A DNA stretch of 8,809 bases from Thermaceae bacterium (lineage in GTDB: Bacteria > Deinococcota > Deinococci > Deinococcales > Marinithermaceae), in the NCBI GenBank assembly GCA_015490435.1, contig WFXV01000067.1, positions 1-8,809 of the forward strand, given 5' to 3'. The position numbers were made by a program, and so were the translations under genes. A model generated the notes under the pieces. That model worked only from the letters and a program-made list of their open reading frames with translations, did no database searches and was not told where the DNA came from. Of the stretch, positions 1 through 8,508 are shown piece after piece (position 1 is the first letter of the stretch; every line of letters begins with the position of its first letter).

Positions 1-18
1 AGCCGAAGGAGGCTTCCC

Positions 19-1089
19 ATGGACAAGAAAAAACCCGAAACCTCGATTGACCGCAGGAAGTTCATGATTCAAAGCGCCCTGGCCTCGATGGGCATCTTCG
101 GCGGTGCCGCTTTCATGCAGACGGTGCGGGCCGCCGAAGGCAAGAACCGCCCCCTGAAGGCGGCCTTCTCCAACGCCGGGCTCCAGGCCACCTGGTGCGC
201 CCAGGGGAAGGACACCGTTGAGCAGTGGGGCAAGTGGCTCGGCGTCGAGATCCACTGGTACGACGGCCAGCTCGACGTCGCCAAGCAGCGGGCGGCGGTG
301 GACGCCATGGCCCAGAAGGACTGGGACTTCGTCGCCATCCAGTCGCTCTCGATCGGCTCCCTAGTCGAGCCGGTCCAGAAGATGATCGACAAGGGGATCC
401 CGGTCATCGCCATGGACACGATGCTGGCCCCCTGGGGCACCCTGAAGCTCCACACCTTCATCGCCCCGGACAACGTCTGGATGGCCGAGCAGGTGACCCA
501 GGCCCTGGTGGACGCGATCGGTGGCAAGGGGAACATCATCATGACCCAGGGCTCGCTTGGCCACACCGGCGCCCAGGGGCGGGCCCAGGGGTTCTGGAAC
601 GTGGTCAAGCGCTACCCCGATATCAAGGTACTCGACACCTCGCCGGCCGACTGGGACGTGGCCAAGGTCGCCCAGCTCTGGGAGAACCTCTTAAACCGCT
701 ACAAGAAGATCGACGCCGCCTTCTTCCACAACGACGACATGGCGCTCGCCGCCTACCAGGTGATCAAGAACGCCGGCCGCGAGAACGAGATCGTGATCGG
801 CGGCATCGACGCCATGTCCCCGGCGGTGCAGGCGGTGCTCGACGGCAAGCTCCACGCCACCGCCCGGAACTCCGCTCCCCGGATCCACTGGGGTGCGCTG
901 GTCGCCGGCTACTACGCGGTGATGCAGAAGGAGGTCGGCGGTAAGGACATCCCCGAGTTCATCCTGGCCGACGGTCCGGTCATCCTCCCGCCCTCCAAGG
1001 AGAAGACCGACAAGCCCTGGTTGCTCAAGGGCTACGGCATCGGCGCCGGCCCCGGCCTCCTCTGGGAGGAAAAGCACTACCTGGCCTAG
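19..1089 (+). CDS. Tat-exported sugar ABC transporter substrate-binding protein (RbsB/Peripla_BP_4 type)
   Basis: This is the binding protein of the RbsABC-type importer encoded by the next two genes; it should capture the substrate outside the cytoplasmic membrane. The 356-residue product begins with a twin-arginine signal: DRRKFM at residues 11-16, a hydrophobic stretch at about 17-36 and a likely V-R-A cleavage site after A38. There is no lipobox cysteine. The mature part looks like a periplasmic-binding-protein-4 sugar binder: HNDDMA at 237-242 and GGIDAM at 261-266 match the conserved C-lobe segments of ribose/galactose-type binders, and length is normal after signal removal. The ATG at 19 follows AAGGAGG (6-12) by 6 bases. 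Ligand cannot be read from sequence; the downstream mtnA/mtnK-like genes suggest a 5-modified ribose such as methylthioribose or 5-deoxyribose (inference). AI-2 or an ordinary pentose are alternatives. Confidence 0.9.
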   Translation: MDKKKPETSIDRRKFMIQSALASMGIFGGAAFMQTVRAAEGKNRPLKAAFSNAGLQATWCAQGKDTVEQWGKWLGVEIHWYDGQLDVAKQRAAVDAMAQKDWDFVAIQSLSIGSLVEPVQKMIDKGIPVIAMDTMLAPWGTLKLHTFIAPDNVWMAEQVTQALVDAIGGKGNIIMTQGSLGHTGAQGRAQGFWNVVKRYPDIKVLDTSPADWDVAKVAQLWENLLNRYKKIDAAFFHNDDMALAAYQVIKNAGRENEIVIGGIDAMSPAVQAVLDGKLHATARNSAPRIHWGALVAGYYAVMQKEVGGKDIPEFILADGPVILPPSKEKTDKPWLLKGYGIGAGPGLLWEEKHYLA

Positions 1090-1099
1090 ACAAGACCCC

Positions 1100-1122
1100 G
1101 GGGCGCCCCCCGGGGGCGCCCC
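1100..1122 (+). promoter_or_regulatory. GC-rich intercistronic hairpin between binding-protein and ATPase genes
   Basis: The palindrome GGGGCGCCCC occurs twice, at 1100-1109 and 1113-1122, separated by three bases, so the RNA can form a perfect 10-bp all-G/C stem. No U-tract follows, so it does not look like a simple intrinsic terminator. A hairpin after the binding-protein gene of an importer operon commonly acts as an mRNA decay barrier or partial terminator that lets binding protein exceed the membrane components (known in other importers; inferred here). It ends 12 bases before the ATPase start codon. Confidence 0.6.
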
Positions 1123-1134
1123 CCACCTCCCGAG

Positions 1135-2622
1135 ATGGAACCCCTTCTCCGGCTCACCCAGGTAAAGAAACGCTTCGGCGGGATCGAGGCCTTAAAGGGC
1201 ATCGACTTCGAGGTCTTCGCCGGCGAGGTCCACGCTTTGGTGGGGGAAAACGGCGCCGGCAAGAGCACGATGATGAAGATCCTCGCCGGGGTGATCCCCG
1301 ACTACGAGGGCGAGATGGCCTATCGGGGCCGGCCTCTTAGGCTCAAGAACCCGAAAGAGGCCCTCGACCTCGGGATCGCGATGATCCACCAGGAGCTCAG
1401 CGTCATGCCCGAGCTCTCGGTGGCCGAGAACATCTTCCTGGGCCGGCAGCCCACCCGCGGCCGGGTGGTGGACTGGCGGCGGATGTTCGCCGAGGCCCGC
1501 CGGATCCTCGAGGCGCTGGGCTACCCCCACGTCGAGGTGGAAAGGCCGCTCGGGGACTACCCCCTGGGCGTTCACCAGCTCGCCGAGATCGCCCGGGCGG
1601 TGACCTCGGGGGCCGAGCTCATCATCATGGACGAGCCCACCAGCGCCCTCTCGCCGATGGAGACCGAGCGTCTGCTCGAGCTCGTCCGCCGCCTCGCCTC
1701 GCAGGGCAAGGCGATCGTCTATATCTCCCACTTCCTCGAGGAGGTCACCGCCGTCGCCGACCGCATCACCGTGCTCCGGGACGGGCGCAAGGTCGCCACC
1801 CTCCGGGCGGGGGAGACCGACAAGTCCGAGCTGGTGCGGTTGATGCTGGGGAAGGAGGCGCGGTTCTTCGAGCGGGCCGAGCTGGTAGCCCGGGCGCGGG
1901 AGGGGAGGCCAGTGCTCGAGCTCTCCGCCCTCACCCGCCCCCGCGCCTTCGAGGGGATCGACCTCGCCCTCTACCCCGGCGAGATCGTGGGCCTTTACGG
2001 CCTGATCGGCTCCGGCCACTTCGAGCTCGCCGAGACCGTCTTCGGCCTCGCCCGCCCGGCCGCGGGCCAGATCCGGGTGGCGGGAAAGCCCCTAAGAGGT
2101 GGCCCCCGCCAGGCGATCCGCGAGGGCATCGCCTACGTCCCCCCCTCCCGGCGCACCGGGCTCTTCCTGGAAAAACCCGTCTACCAGAACGTTTCCCTCC
2201 CCTGGCTCGACCGGCTCTTCGGCCCCGCCCGCGAGCTCGCCGCCGCCCGCGAGGTCACCCAGGAGGTGGGCCTCCGTCCCCCCGATCCCGCCCGCAACGT
2301 CGGCGCCTTCTCCGGCGGCAACCAGCAGAAGGTGGCGATCGCCCGCTGGCTGATCGAGCCCCCCAAGGTCTTTTTGGCCAGCGAGCCCACCCGGGGGATG
2401 GACGTCGGGGCCAAGGACGAGGTGCTCTCGATCCTGCGCCGGATGGCCGACGCCGGCACCGCCGTTTTGCTCGTCTCCTCCGAGCCGGAGACCATCCTCG
2501 CCGCCGCCGACCGGATCCTGGTCATGGCCAAGGGGCGGATCGTCGCCGAGTACACCTCCGGCGAGGTCACCAAGGAGATGCTGGTCCACGCCGCCGCCGG
2601 CGAACTGAGGAAGAGCGCATAG
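1135..2622 (+). CDS. Sugar ABC transporter ATP-binding protein, double cassette (RbsA/MglA type)
   Basis: This is the cytoplasmic ATPase that powers the importer. The 495-residue product has two fused nucleotide-binding domains, the normal RbsA/XylG/MglA architecture and length. Domain 1 has a full Walker A (GENGAGKST, 37-45) and Walker B (LIIMDEPTSALS, with D166 and E167), with a degenerate signature around 143-149 (PLGVHQL). Domain 2 has a degenerate P-loop (GLIGSGHFE) lacking the Walker lysine, as usual in this family, and a good signature (FSGGNQQK, 392-399). Its Walker B reads FLASEPTRGMD, so S416 replaces the usual aspartate while E417 is kept; only one ATP site probably needs this half. 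The ATG at 1135 fits the family N-terminus (LRLTQVKKRFGG), but no convincing Shine-Dalgarno precedes it, and the preceding bases are C-rich. The gene lies 45 bases after the binding-protein gene. Confidence 0.93.
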   Translation: MEPLLRLTQVKKRFGGIEALKGIDFEVFAGEVHALVGENGAGKSTMMKILAGVIPDYEGEMAYRGRPLRLKNPKEALDLGIAMIHQELSVMPELSVAENIFLGRQPTRGRVVDWRRMFAEARRILEALGYPHVEVERPLGDYPLGVHQLAEIARAVTSGAELIIMDEPTSALSPMETERLLELVRRLASQGKAIVYISHFLEEVTAVADRITVLRDGRKVATLRAGETDKSELVRLMLGKEARFFERAELVARAREGRPVLELSALTRPRAFEGIDLALYPGEIVGLYGLIGSGHFELAETVFGLARPAAGQIRVAGKPLRGGPRQAIREGIAYVPPSRRTGLFLEKPVYQNVSLPWLDRLFGPARELAAAREVTQEVGLRPPDPARNVGAFSGGNQQKVAIARWLIEPPKVFLASEPTRGMDVGAKDEVLSILRRMADAGTAVLLVSSEPETILAAADRILVMAKGRIVAEYTSGEVTKEMLVHAAAGELRKSA

Positions 2623-2634
2623 CCGAGGTCCGTC

Positions 2635-3596
2635 ATGGCAGAGAAACGAAGCCGAACCTCCCGCCTGGCCGAGCGCGCGCGCGAGCTCGCGCCGGTCTGG
2701 ACCCTGCTCGCCCTGATCGTCTTCTTCGGGGTCTACTCCGAGAGCTTTTTCACCCTCGAAAACTTCGGCAACATCCTGAACCAGGTGGCCCTGCTCGCGA
2801 TCATGGGCACCGGCATCACCTTCGTCCTGCTCACCGCCCAGATCGACCTCTCGGTCTCCTACATGGCCACCCTCGCCGGGGTGGTGGCGGCCTACGCCAC
2901 CGCCGGCCACCTGCCCCAGCCCTGGCCGATCGTCGTCGCCCTCCTCGTGGCCTCCTTCCTGGGCTGGATCAGCGGGGCAGCCACCGCCTACCTCGGCATC
3001 CCCTCCTTCATGAGCACGCTGGCGATGTCGCTGATCGCCTCCGGCCTCAGCCTCTACCTCACCCGGGGGCGGATCCTCTTCGACCTCCCGCCCCTTTCCA
3101 AGACCTTGGGGAGCGGGCGGATCTTCGGCGTCAAGTGGCTGGTGATCGTCGCCGCGCTGACCCTGCTCGTCGGCCACCTGGTGCTCCGCTACACCCGCTT
3201 CGGCCGCTACGTCTACATGACCGGCGCCAATCCCAAGGCCGCCGAGCTCGCCGGGGTCAACACCCGCCGGGTCGTCGCCTGGGTGATGGTGATCGCCGCC
3301 TTTACCGCGGGCCTCGCCGGGGTGGTGGGGATCGGGCGGCTCGGCAGCGCCACCCCCACCGCCTTCGACGGCATGTTGATCGACGCCATCGGCGCCGTCG
3401 TCCTCGGCGGCACCTCGCTCTTTGGCGGGGTCGGCGGCATCCCCCAGACGGTGGTGGGGCTTTTGATCCTGGGCGTGCTTAGAAACGGCCTCGACCAGGT
3501 CTCGGTGAACATCTACGCCAAGACCCTGATCACCGGGATCATCCTCTTCGCCGCCCTCGTCTTCAACATCCTCTTTGCCGGAAAGAAGGAGAGCTG

Positions 3597-3597
<1 letters not shown>
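2635..3597 (+). CDS. Sugar ABC transporter permease (RbsC/BPD_transp_2 type)
   Basis: This is the membrane channel of the importer; a single permease gene implies a homodimer. The 320-residue product has about eight to nine hydrophobic segments (roughly 21-37, 49-67, 74-91, 98-118, 124-142, 167-184, 212-233, 250-282 with a glycine-rich break, and 297-315). The family signature QIDLSVSYM lies at 69-77 (compare GIDLSVG of ribose permeases), and the cytoplasmic ATPase-contact segment TGANPKAAELAGVN lies at 196-209. The N-terminus is basic and cytoplasmic (KRSRTSR), and the C-terminus ends in a short charged tail. The ATG at 2635 is 12 bases after the ATPase stop and preceded by GAGG at 2625-2628. 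The stop codon overlaps the next start (TGATG), showing tight coupling to the mtnA-like gene and tying transport to that metabolism. Confidence 0.93.
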
Positions 3598-4711
<1,114 letters not shown>

Positions 4712-4715
<4 letters not shown>

Positions 4716-5976
4716 GCTACCGGCCGCTTACCCCCGAGACCCTGCTCGACTACCTGAAGACGAGGGAGGCGCTCAAGGACCGCCTGCCCCCGGACGAGAC
4801 CTACCGGGTCCGGGAGGTCGGCGACGGCAACCTGAACCTCGTCTTCGTGGTCGAGAGCGAGCAAAACCCCGAGCACACCGTGGTGGTCAAGCAGGCCCTC
4901 CCCTACCTGCGGGTGGTGGGGGAGAGTTGGCCCTTGACCCGCGACCGGGTGATCTACGAGACCGAGGCCCTAAAGCCTATAACCGCTACGCTCCCGGGCT
5001 GGTCCCCGAGGTCTACGACCACGACTACGAGATGTCGCTCCTCGTGATGGAGAACCTGAACCGCCACGAGATCATGCGAAAGCCCCTGGTGCGGCGGGTC
5101 AAGTTCCCGAAGTTCGCCGACCAGATCACCACCTTCCTGGCGAACACCCTCTTCTATACCTCCGACCTCTACCTGCCCGGGGTCGAGAAGAAGGCGCTCA
5201 CCGAGCGCTTCATGAACTCCGAGCTAAGGAAGCTCCAGGAGGACTTCGTCTACTCCCACCCGCTGATGGACGCCCCCGAGAACAACTGGAACCCCCTGGT
5301 CGACGACCTGGTGCAGGAGGTGCGAAAAGACGGCGAGCTCAAGGAGCGGGTGACCTGGCTCAAAGAAGGCTACATGACCCACGCCCAGTCCCTGATCCAC
5401 GCCGACCTGCACACCGGCTCGATCATGATCAACCAGAACGAGACCCGGGTCATCGACCCCGAGTTCGCCTTCGTGGGGCCGGCGGGCTACGACGTGGCGG
5501 CGGTGATCCAAAACCTGATGTTGAACTACGCCTCCCACTTCGCCCACACCGAGGACCCCGAGGAAAGGGCCGACTACCAGAGCTGGCTGCTCGAGACGAT
5601 GCGGGCGGTCTGGACCGGGTTCGCCGAGAAGTTCGAGGCGCTTTGGGTGAAGGAAGGGGAGAAGGGCGAGCTCGCCCCCAAGGGCTATTGGGACTACCCC
5701 GGTGGCGAGGCTGACTTCGCCCGCTTCCGCAAGCACTACCTACAAAACATCTTCCGCGACATGGTGGGCACCGCCGGCACCAAGGCGCTCAGGCGGATGA
5801 TGGGGATCGTCAGCGTCTGGGACATCTCGAGCATCGAGGACCCCGAGAAGCGGGCGGTGGCCGAGCGTTTCGCCATCCGGGTGGGGCGGCGCTGGGTCAA
5901 GGAGATGGACGAAATCCGGGACATCGACGCCATGCTCGACGTCGTCCGCGAGGAAACGGAGGCCACCCTTGCCTAA
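4712..5976 (+). CDS. mtnK: S-methyl-5-thioribose kinase (MtnK-like), interrupted by a -1 frameshift near 4972
   Basis: The intact enzyme would phosphorylate C1 of methylthioribose or 5-deoxyribose using ATP, feeding the MtnA-like isomerase. Frame 1 (GTG 4712 to TGA 5045-5047, 111 residues) carries the glycine loop GDGNLNLVF (37-45), the ATP-binding lysine K60 in VVVKQALPYLRVVGESW, and ends family-like at ETEALK. The rest lies in the -1 frame to TAA 5974-5976, resuming with AYNRYAPGLVPEVY. Restoring one A in the AAA at 4972-4974 joins them into a 421-residue protein of normal MtnK length. In that numbering the catalytic motifs are H230-A-D232 LHTGSI and D249-P-E251, one position off the D233, D250 and E252 of B. 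subtilis MtnK. Everything else is intact, so a sequencing or assembly homopolymer error, or a very recent mutation, is likelier than old decay. As written, the fragment from TTG 4927 lacks the ATP lysine and would be inactive. Confidence 0.88.
4972..4974 (+). other. Frameshift site inside the MtnK-like gene (probable missing A)
   Basis: Here the reading frame has to move by -1 to keep the kinase similarity. With four A residues the codons read CTA AAA GCC TAT AAC (L-K-A-Y-N), joining the conserved EAL to NRYAPGLVPEV. An extra C in the preceding CCC would also restore the frame but would replace the conserved leucine with proline. The surrounding bases do not form a canonical X-XXY-YYZ slippery heptamer, and a three-A run is too short for typical transcriptional slippage. 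Confidence 0.75.
5958..5962 (+). promoter_or_regulatory. Ribosome binding site supporting a TTG start for the epimerase-like gene
   Basis: GGAGG lies six bases upstream of the TTG at 5969, within the 3' end of the kinase gene. No ATG or GTG with comparable spacing is available in frame before the conserved N-terminal strand, so the TTG is the best start. The gene overlaps the kinase by 8 bases. Confidence 0.7.
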
Positions 5977-6631
5977 GGCGCTTTCGGTCGGGATCCAGGC
6001 CGCGGATCTCGGGCGGCTTGCGGAGGTGGCGGCGGCGCTCGCCGAGGCCGGCGCAGAAAGGCTTCACTTCGACGTGATGGACGGGGTCTTCGTTCCCCGG
6101 CTCATGGGCGGGGCCGAGCTCTTTGCCGCTCTCCGCCGGGTCACCGAGCTGCCCCTCGAAGTGCACCTGATGACGATGCACCCCGAGCGGCATGTTCCCG
6201 CCTTCGAGGGGGCCGAGCGGATCACCGTCCACGCCGAGGCCACCCCGCACCTGCACCGGGCCCTGGCCGAGGCCGAGCGTATCGGCGCCCGGCCCGGGGT
6301 GGCGCTCCTTCCGGGGAGTCACCTGAGCGGGGCGATGGGGGTGCTCGAAGCCGCAGAGCACGTGCTCCTCGTCGCGGTGGACCCCGGCTTTCCCGGCGCC
6401 CGCTTCGTCCCGGCGGTGCTCAAGAAGGCGAAAAAGCTCAAGGAAAAGCTTAAAGAACTCGACAAGGAGGGAATCGCCGTCGGCGTCGACGGCGGCGTGA
6501 ACCTCGAAAACCTGGCGGCGATCGTTGAGGTCGCCGACTTCGTGGTCTCGGGCTCGGCGGTGATGAAGGACCCGGGGCCCGGTGAGAACCTGAAGCGGTT
6601 TTTGGCGGTTTTGGAAGGAGGAAGGGCATGA
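5969..6631 (+). CDS. Ribulose-phosphate 3-epimerase-like TIM-barrel protein, divergent active site
   Basis: The family epimerises C3 of ketose phosphates (ribulose-5-P/xylulose-5-P, or allulose-6-P) through a metal-stabilised enediolate. The 220-residue product has the metal and catalytic set: H33 and D35 in HFDVMDG, H66 in EVHLM, D174 in VGVDGGV. The phosphate-side segment VSGSAV (192-197) is also present. However, the usual N-terminal PSILSADF reads VGIQAADL, losing both active-site serines, and the usual MTVNPGFGGQ loop reads VAVDPGFPGAR, with D138 in place of Asn and P142. This points to a substrate other than ribulose-5-P. Placed between the kinase and the aldolase, it may epimerise the 5-modified ribulose-1-P to the xylulose form (inference). 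The start is TTG, overlapping the kinase end, and the stop overlaps the next ATG (ATGA). Family assignment is firm; the specific reaction is not. Confidence 0.85.
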   Translation: MPKALSVGIQAADLGRLAEVAAALAEAGAERLHFDVMDGVFVPRLMGGAELFAALRRVTELPLEVHLMTMHPERHVPAFEGAERITVHAEATPHLHRALAEAERIGARPGVALLPGSHLSGAMGVLEAAEHVLLVAVDPGFPGARFVPAVLKKAKKLKEKLKELDKEGIAVGVDGGVNLENLAAIVEVADFVVSGSAVMKDPGPGENLKRFLAVLEGGRA

Positions 6632-7440
6632 AACCCCACGACCCCCACATGGACTGGGGCATGAAGAACCGGTACCTGAGCGTTTTCAACAAGAAAAGCG
6701 GCCGCACCATCTTCTACGCCGTGGACCACGGCTACTTCATGGGGCCGACCACGGGACTCGATGACATGGAGAAGGCGATCCACCCGGTGGTGGACTACGC
6801 CGACGCTCTGATGCTGACCCGGGGGGCGCTCCGCAGCGCGGTGGACCCCTGGCTCAGGAAGCCGATCTCGCTCCGGATCTCAAGCGGCACCAGCATTTTG
6901 AACGAGGACCTGCTTCACGAGGGCCTTGCAGTCGAGATCGAGGAGGCGGTGCGGCTGAACGCCGCCTTCGTCGCCTTCTCGGTGATGGTGGGCACGCCCA
7001 CTAGCGAGCGGGACACGATCCTTGAGTTCTCCCGGGCGGTGGATCAGGCTGAGCGCTACGGCATCCCCATGCTCGGGGTGGTGGCGGTGGGCCGGGGGCT
7101 GAACCGCGACGCCCGCTACTTGAGCCTGGCCACCCGGATGGTCGGCGAGCTCGGCGCCCGCCTGGTCAAGACCTACTACTGCGAGGGCTTCGAGCGGGTG
7201 GTGGACACCAGCCTGGTGCCGGTGGTGATCGCCGGGGGCAAGAAGATGCCCGAAAAGGCAGCCCTCCAGATGGCGAGAAACGCCCTCGACGCCGGCGCCA
7301 TCGGGGTGGACATGGGCCGCAACGTCTTCCAGGCGGAGAACCCGGTGGCGATGATGCAGGCGCTCGCCAAGCTGGTTCACGAGGACGGCACCGTCGAGGA
7401 CGCCTACGCCTACTACGAGGAACTGAAGGCGAAGGGCTAG
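6628..7440 (+). CDS. Class I (Schiff-base) aldolase of the LsrF / DhnA family
   Basis: The 270-residue product strongly resembles E. coli LsrF (3-hydroxy-5-phosphonooxypentane-2,4-dione thiolase) and the related archaeal-type class I FBP aldolases. Shared segments include DWGMKNR near the N-terminus, DHGYFMGPTTGL (33-44), VKTYY with the Schiff-base lysine K181, the phosphate-binding IAGGKKMPE (201-209) and GVDMGRNVFQ (226-235), and the AYxxY C-terminus. It is about 20 residues shorter than LsrF, mostly at the N-terminus. No LsrK-type FGGY kinase, LsrG or LsrR is nearby, so AI-2 breakdown is not supported. The neighbours suggest retro-aldol cleavage of a 5-modified ketopentose-1-phosphate to DHAP and a two-carbon aldehyde (inference). 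The ATG at 6628 follows AAGGAGG (6615-6621) by six bases and overlaps the epimerase stop as ATGA. Confidence 0.85.
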   Translation: MKPHDPHMDWGMKNRYLSVFNKKSGRTIFYAVDHGYFMGPTTGLDDMEKAIHPVVDYADALMLTRGALRSAVDPWLRKPISLRISSGTSILNEDLLHEGLAVEIEEAVRLNAAFVAFSVMVGTPTSERDTILEFSRAVDQAERYGIPMLGVVAVGRGLNRDARYLSLATRMVGELGARLVKTYYCEGFERVVDTSLVPVVIAGGKKMPEKAALQMARNALDAGAIGVDMGRNVFQAENPVAMMQALAKLVHEDGTVEDAYAYYEELKAKG

Positions 7441-7466
7441 GGGCCGGGGGCCACCCCGGCCCCTTT
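7440..7466 (+). terminator. Terminator-like hairpin between aldolase and dehydrogenase genes
   Basis: GGGGCCGGGG (7440-7449) and CCCCGGCCCC (7454-7463) form a perfect 10-bp stem with a GCCA loop, followed by TTT (7464-7466). The stem begins on the last base of the aldolase stop codon. The U-tract is only three long, so termination is probably partial, and the dehydrogenase may be transcribed at a reduced or regulated level. The 3' arm CCCC (7460-7463) can alternatively pair with GGGG at 7467-7470, which lies just ahead of the dehydrogenase ATG. Confidence 0.5.
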
Positions 7467-7476
7467 GGGGGCGAAG

Positions 7477-8508
7477 ATGCGCGTGGCCATGTACTACAAC
7501 AACCGGGACGTTCGCCTGGAGGAACTCCCCCGGCCCAAGATCGGCCCCGGCGAGGCCCTGATCAAGATCCACGCGAGCGGCATCTGCGGCTCCGACGTGA
7601 TGGAGTGGTATCGCATCAAGAAGGCGCCGCTCGTCTTGGGCCACGAGATCGCCGGCGAGATCGTCGAGCTGGGCGAGGGGGTCAAGGGCTTTTCGGTCGG
7701 CGACCGGGTGACCGCCACTCACCACGTGCCCTGCGGCCGCTGCGAGTACTGCCAGCGGGGCCAGGAGACGCTCTGCGAGCTCCTGGGCAAGACCACCTAC
7801 GACCCCGGGGGCTTCGCCGAGTACGTCCGCGTGCCCGCGATCAACATCGAGACCGGGGGAATGCTAAAGCTCCCCGACTCGGTGAGCTACGAGGAGGGCA
7901 GCTTCACCGAGCCTTTGGGCTGCGTGGTGCGGGGGATGCGGGTGATGGGCTTCGAGCCCGCGCGGACCGTGCTGGTGCTCGGGAGCGGGCTCTCCGGCCA
8001 GCTCGTCATCCGCACCGCCCGGGCCTTCGGCGCCGGCAAGATCCTGGCCACCGACCTCAACGACTTCCGGCTCGAGATGGCCCGGCGCTCGGGGGCGGAG
8101 GTGACGATCCACGCGGGCCGGGAGGACGTGGTCGGGCGGGTGCTCGAGGAGACCGGCGGCGAGGGCGTCGACTACGTAATCCCCACCGCCGGCGCCCCGG
8201 TGCTCTTCGATCAGGCGCTCAAAACGGTCCGGAAGGGCGGCACCATCCTGCTTTACGGGATCATGGCCCCGGGGACCGAGGTGGGCTTTGAGGTCTTCCC
8301 CTTCTGGAAGAAGCAGGTGAAGCTGCTTTCCACCTACGCCGCCGCCCCCCGGGACCTCCGCGAGGCGCTGGAGCTGATCCGGGCCGGCCGGGTGCCGGTA
8401 AAGGACCTGATCACCCACCGGCTGCCGCTGGCCGAGACCCAAAAGGGATTCGAGCTCACCGCCGCCGGCGGCGACTCGATGAAGGTGATCATCGAGCCCC
8501 AGCGCTAG
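7477..8508 (+). CDS. Zinc-dependent medium-chain alcohol/polyol dehydrogenase
   Basis: This is an NAD(P)-dependent oxidoreductase of the sorbitol/threonine-dehydrogenase type MDR family, 343 residues from the ATG at 7477. Catalytic zinc ligands are C37 (GICGSD), H56-E57 (GHE) and E145 (TEPLGC); the structural zinc site is C86, C89, C92 and C100. The Rossmann motif GSGLSG lies at 169-174, and D193 ending the second strand (LATDLND) favours NAD over NADP. A TTG at 7465 would add four residues, but it overlaps the preceding hairpin, whereas MRVAMYYNNRDVRLEE is the usual family N-terminus. Only a weak GGGG-type ribosome site precedes it. Being last in the cluster, it may reduce or oxidise the aldehyde released by the aldolase, for example methylthioacetaldehyde or acetaldehyde; alternatively it may oxidise an incoming polyol to a ketose. 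Confidence 0.9.
   Translation: MRVAMYYNNRDVRLEELPRPKIGPGEALIKIHASGICGSDVMEWYRIKKAPLVLGHEIAGEIVELGEGVKGFSVGDRVTATHHVPCGRCEYCQRGQETLCELLGKTTYDPGGFAEYVRVPAINIETGGMLKLPDSVSYEEGSFTEPLGCVVRGMRVMGFEPARTVLVLGSGLSGQLVIRTARAFGAGKILATDLNDFRLEMARRSGAEVTIHAGREDVVGRVLEETGGEGVDYVIPTAGAPVLFDQALKTVRKGGTILLYGIMAPGTEVGFEVFPFWKKQVKLLSTYAAAPRDLREALELIRAGRVPVKDLITHRLPLAETQKGFELTAAGGDSMKVIIEPQR

Noticed and set aside
2092..3177. Long minus-strand open frame of 361 codons, with other long antisense frames throughout
   Set aside because: It lies opposite the well-supported ATPase and permease genes. Its translation is a low-complexity G/D/E/H/P-rich mix typical of the complement of GC-rich coding DNA, with no recognisable domain.
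4961..4980. Programmed -1 ribosomal frameshift in the kinase
   Set aside because: The zero-frame codons GCC CTA AAG do not fit the X-XXY-YYZ pattern, there is no obvious spaced stem after them, and kinases of this family are not known to be recoded. A missing base in AAAA explains it more simply.
4927..5976. MtnK-like protein starting at TTG 4927
   Set aside because: The first residues (ALDPRPGDLRDRGP) do not resemble the family, no ribosome site is evident, and the missing G-loop and lysine are found just upstream in another frame. The true start is GTG 4712 with a frameshift between.
7465..7476. TTG at 7465 as the dehydrogenase start
   Set aside because: It overlaps the U-tract of the preceding hairpin and adds residues not typical of the family. 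The ATG at 7477 gives the usual N-terminus.
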